A stretch of DNA of 64,000 nt from Nocardia sp. NRRL S-836. Lineage in GTDB: Bacteria > Actinomycetota > Actinomycetes > Mycobacteriales > Pseudonocardiaceae. The notes beneath the pieces were generated by a model. It saw nothing but the letters and a program-made list of their open reading frames with translations, had not been told where the DNA came from and searched no databases. This document shows positions 42,703-51,320 of the stretch, one piece after another (position 1 is the stretch's first letter; each line of letters opens with the position of its first letter). The position numbers and the translations under genes were made by a program. The stretch is taken from the NCBI RefSeq assembly GCF_001279525.1, contig NZ_LGDY01000164.1:94034-158033 (forward strand), in the 5' to 3' direction.

Positions 42703-43590
42703 GTGTCCGACGACAACTGGCACAACAGGGCTGAGAAGTCCGGCCAGACCATCCAGGGCCGTGACATCCACGGCGGTGTCACGGTCAACGCCAACCGCAC
42801 GGTCAACACCAACCGGAACGTCGCCAGGCTGGTGGTCGTGGGCGGGGTGCTCGTCCTCGTCGGTGTCGCGGTGACCGCGTTCGTGCTGAAGCCGCACGAC
42901 TCGCACGGCCCGCAGGCGGCGGCGCCGTCCTCATCGGCCCCACCGGCCGCGCTCCGGCTCGCCGGCGCGGTCCAGCTCGACCGCTCGCCCTTCGACAAGG
43001 TCATCCCGTCCACCGACCTGGCGTACCAGGAGGTCGTGGACAACTTCAGTGACTCCGAGTGGCTCGCCGCGCACGGTGCGGTCGGCGTGGACGAGGCGCG
43101 CTGGAGCTTCGGACTGGACGGCATGCTGGACCACACCGTCCAGCTCACCGACGCGCGGCCGGTCGACGTCGAGTGCGGCGAGCCGCTGGGCGGCACCTAC
43201 CTCAGCGATCCGAGCGCCGGCACGGCCCCCGAGCGCCTGGAGGTCGACTTCGACGACCGGAACCCCCGGTTCCTCCTCAGCCTCCCCGACCGCAACCAGC
43301 CGCCGGTGCCGTTGTTCGAACGGAAGGTCGACCTCCACAGGGACAGCACGACGCCGTTCCTGCTGACCGCCCGGTCGACCAGGCAACACTGCAGGTTCAA
43401 GGTCCGGTTCGACTACACGGCCGACGGCGAGCAGAGGCAGTTCGTGCTCGACAACGCCGGTCGGCCGTTCGAGGTGACCGGCAAGGCGAGCCCGGAGAAG
43501 TACGACGCCGCGTACCTCTCCGGACTCGCCCGGTGCGAGGTCTCCTACAAGGTCCCGTACTCGCAGATCGGAACCGGCAAACCGTGCTAG
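42703..43590 (+). CDS. Single-pass membrane protein with RDIHGG motif, unknown function
   Basis: A 295-residue protein. The N-terminal cytoplasmic tail contains TIQGRDIHGGVTVN and an Asn-rich VNANRTVNTNRN, then TM at about 43-65, a Ser/Pro/Ala linker and an extracytoplasmic domain of about 200 residues. Four Cys occur there (VECGEP, HCRF, RCEV and the final C). Tails with RDxHGG are common in actinobacterial proteins of unknown role. GTG 42703 follows a G-rich ribosome site; the earlier ATG at 42634 lies before the hairpin. No enzyme motif is seen. Confidence 0.7.
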   Translation: MSDDNWHNRAEKSGQTIQGRDIHGGVTVNANRTVNTNRNVARLVVVGGVLVLVGVAVTAFVLKPHDSHGPQAAAPSSSAPPAALRLAGAVQLDRSPFDKVIPSTDLAYQEVVDNFSDSEWLAAHGAVGVDEARWSFGLDGMLDHTVQLTDARPVDVECGEPLGGTYLSDPSAGTAPERLEVDFDDRNPRFLLSLPDRNQPPVPLFERKVDLHRDSTTPFLLTARSTRQHCRFKVRFDYTADGEQRQFVLDNAGRPFEVTGKASPEKYDAAYLSGLARCEVSYKVPYSQIGTGKPC

Positions 43591-43591
43591 C

Positions 43592-44374
43592 TCACATCAG
43601 CGCGGCTATGCGCCTCGCGACGTCCTCCGACCGTTCCAGCGGCAGCATGTGCCCGGTCTTCGGGTAGATCACGAACTCGGCCGACGGCAACGCCTCGGCG
43701 ATCGCCCGCGAATGCCGCATGGGCGTCAGGACGTCCCAGGACCCGGCCATCACCACGGTGGGGACGTCCGACAGCACCGCGAGCGCTTCCCTGCGCTGGT
43801 GCAGCGTCAACTGCTCGCGGATGCCGACGAACGCCTCACCGGCCGTGTTGCCCGCCATCGCCGCGGCCGCCCGCACGTCCGCCCAGCGGGGCCGGCGCCC
43901 GAACGTCACCCGCAGCCCCGGCGCGAGCACCCGGCCGAACCCGACCTTGGGCCGCTTGCCCAGCCAGCGCCCGGCGAGCTTCTCCACCGCGCTCTGCGCG
44001 GGCAGGTCACCGCAGGAGGTGGCGATCAACGCCACACCCGAGACGCGGTCGAACAGCTCCGGCCGCTGCTCGGCCAGGGCCATGATCGTCATGCCGCCCA
44101 GCGAGTGCCCGGCCAGCACGATCCGCCCGGTGGGCACGCACTCGTCGAGCACGGCGGCCAGGTCGTCGGCGAGTTCGGCGATGGTTCCGGTACCACCGGG
44201 TGAGCGGCCGTGCCCACGCACGTCGTAGCGGACCACGCGCCCCGGCAACGCCGCGGCCACGCGGTCCCACGTCGTGAGGTCCATGGTCCAGCCGTGCAGC
44301 AGGACGGCGGTCACGTCGGAGGGCGAAGTCCCCGACGTGACGACGTTCAGCCGATCAAGAACGAGCGGCGCCAC
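43592..44374 (-). CDS. Alpha/beta hydrolase
   Basis: A 260-residue hydrolase: VLLHGWTMDLTTWD, nucleophile elbow AGHSLGGM, acid in MAGSWDVLTP, and His in YPKTGHMLPLE. GTG 44374 is inside the end of the upstream diiron oxygenase gene (28-bp overlap), so the two genes are translationally linked. It may act on the oxygenase product, which is inference from the overlap only. Confidence 0.82.
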   Translation of the reverse strand: MAPLVLDRLNVVTSGTSPSDVTAVLLHGWTMDLTTWDRVAAALPGRVVRYDVRGHGRSPGGTGTIAELADDLAAVLDECVPTGRIVLAGHSLGGMTIMALAEQRPELFDRVSGVALIATSCGDLPAQSAVEKLAGRWLGKRPKVGFGRVLAPGLRVTFGRRPRWADVRAAAAMAGNTAGEAFVGIREQLTLHQRREALAVLSDVPTVVMAGSWDVLTPMRHSRAIAEALPSAEFVIYPKTGHMLPLERSEDVARRIAALM

Positions 44375-45234
44375 GAGCGCATCCCCGGCTTTCCGACGAG
44401 GCCGGCCTCGTCCAGGAACGACATGATCCGTTCTCCCGACCAGCGGATGGTCTCCTGGAAGCGCGGGTTGGCCAGCGCCTGGCGGCGGGCCTCGCGCACG
44501 TCCAGGCCGACCGCGGCGTAGACGGCCGGGTTGACGATGGCGCGGGTGATCATCATCGACACGTAGCCGATGAGCCACTTCTGGTACGGCTTCTCGTAGC
44601 CCTTCAGCTCCGCCATGCCGCGCTGCAGCTCCTCGCGCGCGAACCGCACGTGGCGGGCCTCCTCCAGCACGTGGATGCGGTTCACCATCCGCACGATCGG
44701 CTGGACGGTGTCGTCGTTCATCGCCTCGCGCTGCAGGCGGTCGAGGATCTCCTCGGCGACCAGGATCGAGCCGTACATCGCCGGGCCGTAGCCGATGACC
44801 GGCAGCAGCTTGCCCAGGCGGTGGGTGTGGCGGGTGGGCCCGTAGGCCGGGCAGCCGATGCGTTCGACCAGGCGCGCGAACATCGTCGAGTGGCGGCACT
44901 CGTCGGCGACCTCGGTCAGCGCGTACTGGGCGTGCCTGGTCGTGGGGTCGGTGTTGTAGACGACCTTGACCAGCATCTGCATCAGCAGCAGCTCGAACCA
45001 CAGGCCGACGGACGCGATCGAGGCCAGCTCGTGCTTCGAGAGCTCGATGCGCTGCTCGTGCGTCAGCGCGTCGTACATGGGCGTGCCGTAGAGCGAAATG
45101 CGCTGTTCAGGGATGTAGAACAGTCCGTCGACCAGCGGAGCGGACCAGTCGATGTCCACTTCCGGGTCGTAGAACTTCTCCGCGGACGACTTCAGCAGCC
45201 GCTCCGCTGTCTTCTCCCGATCGGCGACCCTCAT
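44347..45234 (-). CDS. AurF-like diiron oxygenase
   Basis: A 295-residue helical protein. Glu and His residues are spaced as in a ferritin-like diiron site: SKHELASIAS, EVADECRHSTMF (ExxxxRH), EEILDRL and EEARHVRFAREE (EExRH). This is the AurF/CmlI type of N-oxygenase family. Related proteins oxidise aryl amines, but many family members have unknown substrates. It is coupled to the hydrolase and divergent from a TetR gene with a twin operator between them, so it is probably repressed until a ligand appears. Confidence 0.82.
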   Translation of the reverse strand: MRVADREKTAERLLKSSAEKFYDPEVDIDWSAPLVDGLFYIPEQRISLYGTPMYDALTHEQRIELSKHELASIASVGLWFELLLMQMLVKVVYNTDPTTRHAQYALTEVADECRHSTMFARLVERIGCPAYGPTRHTHRLGKLLPVIGYGPAMYGSILVAEEILDRLQREAMNDDTVQPIVRMVNRIHVLEEARHVRFAREELQRGMAELKGYEKPYQKWLIGYVSMMITRAIVNPAVYAAVGLDVREARRQALANPRFQETIRWSGERIMSFLDEAGLVGKPGMRSWRRSFLIG

Positions 45235-45255
45235 CGGTAGCCCTCCCCGGTAAGT

Positions 45256-45286
45256 GTTACTTGAGGTAACGGTTACTTCTGGTAGC
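45256..45286. promoter_or_regulatory. Twin TetR-type operator between diiron oxygenase and TetR genes
   Basis: GTTACTTGAGGTAAC (45256-45270) is an inverted repeat with GTTAC arms. A second copy, GTTACTTCTGGTAGC, follows at 45272-45286, a 16-bp repeat. The copies share GTTACTT and GGTA. They cover a probable promoter: TTGAGG at 45261 and TAGCGT at 45283 (16-bp spacer), which would give a leaderless TetR mRNA. Confidence 0.65.
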
Positions 45287-45295
45287 GTGCGTCAC

Positions 45296-45979
45296 ATGGC
45301 ACGCACTGTCAAGGGGCCGGACGCGCGACGTGAGCGGTGGAAGGGCCATCGCGAGCAGCGCAGGGCGGAGTTCGTCGAGGCCACGATCGCCGTCGTGGCC
45401 AAGAAGGGCCCCGATGTCGGCATGGACGACGTCGCCGCGGAGGCGGGCGTCAGCAAACCCGTGCTGTACCGGCACTTCACCGACAAGTCGGACCTGTACC
45501 TCGCGGTCGGCCAGAAGGCCACCGAGGTGCTGATGGAACGGATGGGCCCCGCTCTCGCCGCCGACGGCCCGATCCGGGCCCGCATCGAACGGATCGTCGA
45601 CGCCTACCTGTCGGTGATCGAGGAGAACCCCAACCTCTACCGGTTCGTCGTCAAGGGGTCCTTCGTGGACCGGCCGGTGGAGAAGGACGTCGTGGCGGAG
45701 GACAAGAACTTCATCGCCACCGTGCTCGCCCGCATCCTGGGCGACTACCTGCGGGCGTTCGACATGGACTCCGGCGGCGCGGAGCCGTGGGCGCACGCGC
45801 TCGTCGGCATGGTGCAGAACGCGGGCGACTGGTGGCTCGACCGGCAGACGATGTCCCGCGCGAACCTCAGCGACTACCTCGCCACGATCATCTGGCACGC
45901 CATCGACGGGCTGTTGCGCTCGGCCGGCGTCCAGGCCGACCCGGCGAAGCCACTCACCCCCCTGCGATTGGTGGACTGA
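45296..45979 (+). CDS. TetR-family transcriptional regulator
   Basis: A 227-residue regulator. The HTH is MDDVAAEAGVSKPVLYRHFTDK at about residues 44-65, followed by a helical ligand domain with a TetR_C-type ending. ATG 45296 has no Shine-Dalgarno sequence but lies 7 nt after TAGCGT, consistent with leaderless translation. The twin operator in its promoter suggests autoregulation together with control of the divergent diiron oxygenase. The stop overlaps the next start (TGATG). Confidence 0.9.
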   Translation: MARTVKGPDARRERWKGHREQRRAEFVEATIAVVAKKGPDVGMDDVAAEAGVSKPVLYRHFTDKSDLYLAVGQKATEVLMERMGPALAADGPIRARIERIVDAYLSVIEENPNLYRFVVKGSFVDRPVEKDVVAEDKNFIATVLARILGDYLRAFDMDSGGAEPWAHALVGMVQNAGDWWLDRQTMSRANLSDYLATIIWHAIDGLLRSAGVQADPAKPLTPLRLVD

Positions 45980-46293
45980 TGAGCGAGCACGAGCACGACG
46001 AAGAGGGCTACACCGGTGCCGCCACCCTCGTCTTCGGCGAGGAGGAGGTCGCGGTCGAGGTCGACCTGCGCGGGTACTTCCAGCCGATCGACGGCCGCTA
46101 CCACTGGTACGGGCGCGTGAAGGCCAGCGACGAGGTCACGAGCCGGGTCGAGGGCGGCGCGCGGACCGCGGTGCTGCGCACCCCGACGGGACAGGCCGAG
46201 GGGACGCTCACCGACCAGGACCCGTGGGGCCGCTACCGGGTGGCCGGCACCTCCACACCGCCGTACCGGATCGACGAACCCGTCGACCACTAG
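45979..46293 (+). CDS. DUF4873 protein
   Basis: A 104-residue beta-rich protein with the DUF4873 pattern GYTGAATLVFGEEEVAVEVD and YFQPIDGRYHWYGR. In other proteins this domain is fused to flavin monooxygenases; here it stands alone. ATG overlaps the TetR stop, so the two are co-translated. It may work with the divergent oxygenase. The gene ends 1 bp before a strong terminator. Confidence 0.8.
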   Translation: MSEHEHDEEGYTGAATLVFGEEEVAVEVDLRGYFQPIDGRYHWYGRVKASDEVTSRVEGGARTAVLRTPTGQAEGTLTDQDPWGRYRVAGTSTPPYRIDEPVDH

Positions 46294-46294
46294 C

Positions 46295-46327
46295 AAAAAG
46301 CCCCGGTCAGGACGACCGGGGCTTTTT
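46295..46327. terminator. Strong bidirectional rho-independent terminator
   Basis: A perfect 14-bp stem (46295-46308 with 46314-46327), a 5-nt loop, AAAAA before and TTTTT after. It serves both convergent genes (DUF4873 and DUF3107). Confidence 0.9.
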
Positions 46328-46339
46328 CGTTCGAGAACC

Positions 46340-46564
46340 TCAGGCGCCGAACCCGACCTTGCGCGAGTCCTGCGGGCCGATCTCCACGTACGCGACGCGG
46401 CCAGCGGGCACGACGAACCGCGCACCCTTGGCGTCCACCAGCGACAGCACGCTGGACTTGCCGGACACCGCGTCCGCCACCAGAGCCTCGACCTCGGACG
46501 GGTTGAGCTCACTGGTCACGACGAGTTCCCGCGGGCTGTCCGCGACGCCGATCCTGACCTCCAC
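46340..46564 (-). CDS. DUF3107 protein
   Basis: A 74-residue protein of the DUF3107 family (TB9.4/Rv3208A type). It starts MEVRIGVADSPREL and ends with VAYVEIGPQDSRKVGFG. GTG 46564 has GGAGG 5 nt upstream and gives the canonical family start; the TTG at 46582 has no ribosome site. The function is unknown. It lies next to the ferritin-like and RhlE genes as in mycobacteria. Confidence 0.88.
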   Translation of the reverse strand: MEVRIGVADSPRELVVTSELNPSEVEALVADAVSGKSSVLSLVDAKGARFVVPAGRVAYVEIGPQDSRKVGFGA

Positions 46565-46607
46565 GCTGACCTCCGTGCTCAAGAGAAAAATCTACGGCCG
46601 AGCCTAC

Positions 46608-47252
46608 CTAGCCCAGGCCCAGCTGCGTCATGCGCCGCGCGTGACTCTGCTGCAACCGCCGGAACAGCTGACCGATCCCCGCGAGGTCGCCGGAGCCCCT
46701 GACGATGAGCTCGGAGAGCCCGTCCCGCTCCGCCACCACGTACTGGGCCTGCGTCAACGCCTCGCCGAGCAGCCGGCGGCCCCACAGCGCGAGCCGGTCG
46801 CGGACCCGCGGATCCGACTCGACGGCGGCCAGGACTTCGCGCTCAGCGAACGCCGAGTGGCCCGTGTCCGCGAGGACGGTGAGCACCAGCTCGCGGGTCG
46901 GCTCGTCGTCGAGCCAGGCCGCCACCTCGCGGTAGAAGTCCGCCGCCAGCCCGTCACCCACGTACGCCTTCACCAGTGACTCGAGCCACGACTTGGGGCT
47001 CGTCGACTCGTGGAACGCGTCGAACCCGGTGACGAACGGCGCCATCGCGTCCTCGACCTTGACGTCCTGCTCGGCCAGGTGCTTCTGCAGCAACGTGAAG
47101 TGGCCGATCTCCGCAGCGGCCATCTGCGCGAGCGCCGCGCGTCCCGCGAGCGTCGGCGCCGTGCGCGAGTCCTCGGTCATCCGGTCGAAGGCGGAGAGCT
47201 CGCCGTAGGCAAGCGCCCCAAGAAGATCAACAACGCCTTCCGCAACACCCAT
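46608..47252 (-). CDS. Ferritin-like fold protein (MiaE-like)
   Basis: A 214-residue four-helix protein. It has Glu/His metal-type residues in [22 protein letters not shown] (ExxH) and [10 protein letters not shown]. It resembles the family annotated near tRNA hydroxylase MiaE, and Rv3210c by position. A diiron site is likely, but the substrate is unknown. ATG 47252. Confidence 0.82.
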   Translation of the reverse strand: MGVAEGVVDLLGALAYGELSAFDRMTEDSRTAPTLAGRAALAQMAAAEIGHFTLLQKHLAEQDVKVEDAMAPFVTGFDAFHESTSPKSWLESLVKAYVGDGLAADFYREVAAWLDDEPTRELVLTVLADTGHSAFAEREVLAAVESDPRVRDRLALWGRRLLGEALTQAQYVVAERDGLSELIVRGSGDLAGIGQLFRRLQQSHARRMTQLGLG

Positions 47253-47369
47253 GGGATCGAACTCTAGTGGTCAAATGCTTCCTTCCAGGTAGAATGTCCT
47301 CAGGCGCCCGGCGTGACGAGTGTGACGACCACGCTGTGACCCCTGTCGTTTCCTGGGCAGGCGCCGCGA

Positions 47370-49082
47370 ATGGGTGCGTGCACACCTTTCCCGCAGCTCC
47401 ACTGCAGAGCGCGGTCGAGAGGCCCGGCCAGGGCTGAGTGCGCGCTGGTACGAGAGAGGCTGATCACCCTGACCGCTGAAGTAGAAGCACATCTGGACCC
47501 GGTTCTCCTGGAGCACAGCGAGACCGGTGCCGTCGAAGAAGACACGCCGCGCCCGTTGGAGGCCAACGCCCCGGTGCGCACCGACTCCCCCACGTTCGCC
47601 GAGCTCGGCGTCCGCGACACGATCGTCAAGGCGCTCGGCGAAGCCGGCATCGAGCGCACGTTCGCCATCCAGGAGCTGACGCTCCCCATCGCTCTCGCCG
47701 GCGACGACGTCATCGGCCAGGCACGCACCGGCACCGGCAAGACCCTCGGGTTCGGCGTGCCGCTGCTGCACCGCCTCGCCACGCCCGGCGACGGCACCCC
47801 GCAGGCGCTTGTGGTCGTCCCCACCCGTGAGCTGTGCCTCCAGGTGACGCACGACCTCACCGCTGCCTCGAAGCACATGGGCGTGAAGGTCGCCGCGATC
47901 TACGGCGGCATCCCCTACGAGCGGCAGATCGCGCAGCTGCGCAAGGGCGTCGACGTGGTCATCGGCACGCCGGGCCGCCTGCTCGACCTGGCCGAACAGC
48001 GCCACCTGGTGCTCGGCAAGGTCCGCATGCTGGTGCTCGACGAGGCCGACGAGATGCTCGACCTGGGGTTCCTCCCCGACATCGAGCGCATCCTCACCAT
48101 GGTCCCCGACCAGCGGCAGACGATGCTGTTCAGCGCGACCATGCCGGGCCCGATCATCACGCTGGCCCGCACGTTCCTGAACCAGCCGACGCACATCCGC
48201 GCCGAGGAGAACGACGCCGGCCAGACGCACGAGCGCACCGAGCAGTTCGCCTACCGGGCGCACTCGCTGGACAAGCCGGAGATGCTGGCCCGCGTGCTGC
48301 AGGCACGCGGCCGGGGCCTGTCGATGATCTTCGCGCGGACCAAGCGGACCGCGCAGAAGGTGGCCGACGACCTGACCGAGCGCGGGTTCGCCGCGGCGGC
48401 CGTGCACGGCGACCTGGGCCAGGGCGCGCGCGAGAAGGCGCTGCGGGCGTTCCGCAGCGGCAAGGTCGACGTGCTGGTGGCCACCGACGTGGCGGCCCGC
48501 GGCATCGACATCGACGACGTGACGCACGTCATCAACTACCAGTGCCCCGAGGACGAGAAGACCTACGTGCACCGCATCGGCCGCACGGGCCGGGCCGGGC
48601 GCACGGGTGTCGCCGTCACGTTCGTGGACTGGGACGAGACGGCGCGCTGGCAGTCGGTCAACGAGCTGCTGAACCTCGGCATACCGGAGCCGGTGGAGAC
48701 CTACTCGACCTCCGAGCACCTGTTCTCCGACCTCGGCATCCCGTCCGGTTCCACCGGCCGGCTGCCGCTGAGCCACCGCACGCGGGCCGGTCTGGACGCC
48801 GAGGAGGAGGAGAAGCTCGACAACGGCAAGACCAAGCGCCGTCGCCGCAGCGGCTCCAAGGGCCCCGCCGAGCAGTCCGCGCCCGAGGCCGCCGCGAGCG
48901 AGGAGACCAGGCCGAAGCGGTCCCGGTCGCGCACGCGCAGCCGCGCAGGCGTGCCCGTTCCCGGCGAGCAGGCCGAGGCACCGGCCTCCGCCGAGTCCAC
49001 CGAGAGCCCCGCGTCGGACAAGCCGCGCCGGCGCCGTCGTCGTCGAACCTCTGCCGAACAGGCCGCTCCTTCGGCAGACTGA
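47370..49082 (+). CDS. DEAD-box RNA helicase (RhlE-type)
   Basis: A helicase core with all motifs: Q motif (TFAELGVRDTI, then AIQELTLPIAL), Walker A ARTGTGKTLG, PTREL, DEAD (LVLDEADEML), SAT (LFSATMP), ATDVAARGIDI and HRIGRTGRAGR. The C-terminal tail after about residue 470 is basic and disordered (KRRRRSGSKG and RRRRRRTSAEQ), a likely RNA-binding tail. The start is not certain. ATG 47370 adds about 30 unconserved residues with a few rare codons; GAGAGG before a CTG at 47469 suggests a later non-ATG start. Orthologous by position to Rv3211. Confidence 0.92.
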   Translation: MGACTPFPQLHCRARSRGPARAECALVRERLITLTAEVEAHLDPVLLEHSETGAVEEDTPRPLEANAPVRTDSPTFAELGVRDTIVKALGEAGIERTFAIQELTLPIALAGDDVIGQARTGTGKTLGFGVPLLHRLATPGDGTPQALVVVPTRELCLQVTHDLTAASKHMGVKVAAIYGGIPYERQIAQLRKGVDVVIGTPGRLLDLAEQRHLVLGKVRMLVLDEADEMLDLGFLPDIERILTMVPDQRQTMLFSATMPGPIITLARTFLNQPTHIRAEENDAGQTHERTEQFAYRAHSLDKPEMLARVLQARGRGLSMIFARTKRTAQKVADDLTERGFAAAAVHGDLGQGAREKALRAFRSGKVDVLVATDVAARGIDIDDVTHVINYQCPEDEKTYVHRIGRTGRAGRTGVAVTFVDWDETARWQSVNELLNLGIPEPVETYSTSEHLFSDLGIPSGSTGRLPLSHRTRAGLDAEEEEKLDNGKTKRRRRSGSKGPAEQSAPEAAASEETRPKRSRSRTRSRAGVPVPGEQAEAPASAESTESPASDKPRRRRRRRTSAEQAAPSAD

Positions 49083-49086
49083 TCAC

Positions 49087-50418
49087 ATGTCCACCCCCGG
49101 TTCCGACGTCACCGACATCGAGGACGTCCTCGACGAGCCCGAGCACGAGGCGGCGCCCGTCGAGGAACGTCCGCGCGCCAGGTCGTGGCGCACCCGCGCC
49201 GACTTCGTCGCGGTCGCGCTGATCGCGGTCACCGCGGTCACCGCGTCCGTGCTGACCTGGGCGTTCAGCGATGCACGGGCCACGACGTCGGTCACCGGGC
49301 CGTCCAGCTGGCCGCCGCTGCCCGAGGTGACCGCGCTGCCGCCGTCCCTCGGCGAGGTCTGGCGCGCCAAGAGCGGGGCCACCCAGTGGCCGGTGGTCGT
49401 GCAGACCCAGTCGAAGGAGACCGGCGAGGAGAAGCCGTCGACGGTCGTGACCGGCGACGGCGGCGAGGTCACCGGCCGCGACCCGCTGACCGGCGACGCG
49501 CGCTGGAGCTACACCCGCGACCTGCCGCTGTGCGTGGTGGGCACCGGCTGGGGCCGCGCGATGGCCCTGTACTCCAAGGGCACCAACTGCTCGGAGCTCA
49601 CCTCCCTCGACGGCGTGACCGGCGAGCGGCGGGCGCAGCGCAACGGTGACGCGGAAGGGGGCAGCGCGCTGCTCAACGAGGGCTCGCACCTCATCACGAC
49701 AGGCGAGAAGTTCTTCGAGGTCTACCGGCGCGACGACCTCGTCCGCTCGCTGGAGTACGGCGCGCTGCGGGCGATCGTCAACCCCGGCAAGCAGCCGCGG
49801 ATGGGCTGCACGTACGGCTCGGTGGCGGTGACGTCCGGCCGGTTCGCCGTGATCGAGCGCTGCCCCGACGACGGCTCCGACCGGGTCACGGTCCTCAAGC
49901 CCAACCCGGACAAGTCCGACGAGCCCAAGGTGTTCGCGAGCGTGCTGACCGGCGGCAAGAACGCCCAGGTCGTGGCGGTCACCGACCGGCACGTCGCGGT
50001 GGCGCTGCCCGACCCCGGCCGCATCGTCGTCTTCGACGCCGAGACCGGTTCACAGGTCTCCGAGGCGCCGGTCGACATCCCGTCCGCCGACCTCACCGAC
50101 CCGCCGCACCACGTGGCGCGCTCGTTCACGACGGCCACGAACGTGTTCTGGTTCAGCGGTTCGAAGACGGTCGCGCTGGCGCACGACACGCTCACTCCAC
50201 TGTGGACCGCCGATGCCACTTTGGGGGCAGGCACGACCCTCGCGGGCCGCGCGCTGGTTCCGGTGCGTGAGGGCATCCGGGTCTACGAGCAGGCCACCGG
50301 GGCATTGGTGGGCACTATCCGGGTGAACCGCGACGGCTACACCGGTCCGGTGCAACTGGCCACCGCCGGTCCGGTGGTGCTGGAGCAGCGTGGCGAAACC
50401 CTGGTCGCGCTGCGATAG
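49087..50418 (+). CDS. PQQ-like beta-propeller membrane protein (Rv3212-like)
   Basis: A 443-residue protein. A cytoplasmic N-terminus rich in acidic and Pro residues is followed by TM at about 40-60 (FVAVALIAVTAVTASVL) and an external beta-propeller. Propeller-type repeats are GRDPLTGDARWSYTRD, LDGVTGERR, VFDAETGSQVSE and YEQATGALVGTI. It follows the DEAD-box gene by 4 bp, and the order agrees with Rv3211-Rv3212. The role is unknown. Its stop overlaps the next GTG (TAGTG). Confidence 0.85.
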   Translation: MSTPGSDVTDIEDVLDEPEHEAAPVEERPRARSWRTRADFVAVALIAVTAVTASVLTWAFSDARATTSVTGPSSWPPLPEVTALPPSLGEVWRAKSGATQWPVVVQTQSKETGEEKPSTVVTGDGGEVTGRDPLTGDARWSYTRDLPLCVVGTGWGRAMALYSKGTNCSELTSLDGVTGERRAQRNGDAEGGSALLNEGSHLITTGEKFFEVYRRDDLVRSLEYGALRAIVNPGKQPRMGCTYGSVAVTSGRFAVIERCPDDGSDRVTVLKPNPDKSDEPKVFASVLTGGKNAQVVAVTDRHVAVALPDPGRIVVFDAETGSQVSEAPVDIPSADLTDPPHHVARSFTTATNVFWFSGSKTVALAHDTLTPLWTADATLGAGTTLAGRALVPVREGIRVYEQATGALVGTIRVNRDGYTGPVQLATAGPVVLEQRGETLVALR

Positions 50419-51302
50419 TGCGAGGCGTGTACTCGCAGATCAGCCCCCACCGGGCAGCACACGTCGACCTCCCGGGCCGCTACGGCACGATCGCGGCGTT
50501 GCGCGCGCCCGCCGTCGACGACGCGCTGCGGGCGACGGCTCTGCTGGTGCCGGGGTACACCGGTTCCAAAGAGGACTTCGCGCCGATGGTCGACCCGATC
50601 GCGGACGCGGGGTTCGAGGTCGTCGCGATCGACCTGCCCGGCCAGCAGGACTCCGCGGGCCCCGACGACGAGGCCCTCTACCGGCCCGGCCCGCTGGGCT
50701 CGGTCGTGGCCGAGCTGATCGAGAAGATCACCGCGGAGGGCCGCAGGGTACTGCTGCTGGGCCACTCCTACGGTGGTCTGGTGGCGCGTGCGGCGGTGTT
50801 CGCGGGCGCGCCGATCGTGGGTCTCACGCTGATGTCGTCCGGTCCCGCCGAGCTGCCCGTCGGTGAACGCCGCTCGGTGCTGGAGGTCGGCGAGCACGTG
50901 CTGGCCGAGAAGGGCGTCGAGGGCACGCAGCAGCTCAACGAGCTGCGGTCGTCGCAGAACCCCGCGTGGGTCGCGCTGCCGCAGGAGCTCAAGGACTTCT
51001 ACCGCGAGCGCTTCCTGCGGTCACCGGCCGCCGCGTTGCTCGGCATGGGCAACGGCCTGCGCCACGAACCCGATCAGGTGGCCAAGCTGGCCCGCGTGCT
51101 GCGGACCTCGGGAGTGCCGGCGCTGGTGGTGTGCGGCGACGCCGACGACGCGTGGAGCCCGGCCGCCCAGCGGGACATGGCCGAACGGCTCGACGCGGAC
51201 TTCGCGGTGCTGCCCGGCGTGATGCACTCGCCGAACACCGAGGCACCGCACGAGCTCATCGCCACGCTGCTGCCGACCTGGCGGGCCTGGCTGGCCCCGT
51301 GA
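50418..51302 (+). CDS. Alpha/beta hydrolase
   Basis: A 294-residue hydrolase: LVPGYTGSKEDF, nucleophile elbow LGHSYGGL, acid in CGDADDAWSP, and His in GVMHSPNTE. GTG 50418 overlaps the upstream TAG; GTG 50427 is an alternative. Family members are common in actinobacteria, with mixed esterase or haloperoxidase labels; the substrate is unknown. Confidence 0.85.
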   Translation: MRGVYSQISPHRAAHVDLPGRYGTIAALRAPAVDDALRATALLVPGYTGSKEDFAPMVDPIADAGFEVVAIDLPGQQDSAGPDDEALYRPGPLGSVVAELIEKITAEGRRVLLLGHSYGGLVARAAVFAGAPIVGLTLMSSGPAELPVGERRSVLEVGEHVLAEKGVEGTQQLNELRSSQNPAWVALPQELKDFYRERFLRSPAAALLGMGNGLRHEPDQVAKLARVLRTSGVPALVVCGDADDAWSPAAQRDMAERLDADFAVLPGVMHSPNTEAPHELIATLLPTWRAWLAP

Positions 51303-51314
51303 GGCCAGCCAGGC
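51285..51314. terminator. Hairpin spanning the hydrolase stop codon
   Basis: GCCTGGCTGGCC (51285-51296) and GGCCAGCCAGGC (51303-51314) pair perfectly over 12 bp; the loop includes the TGA stop. It lies between convergent genes and could terminate both. Confidence 0.6.
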
Positions 51315-51320
51315 ACCGGC

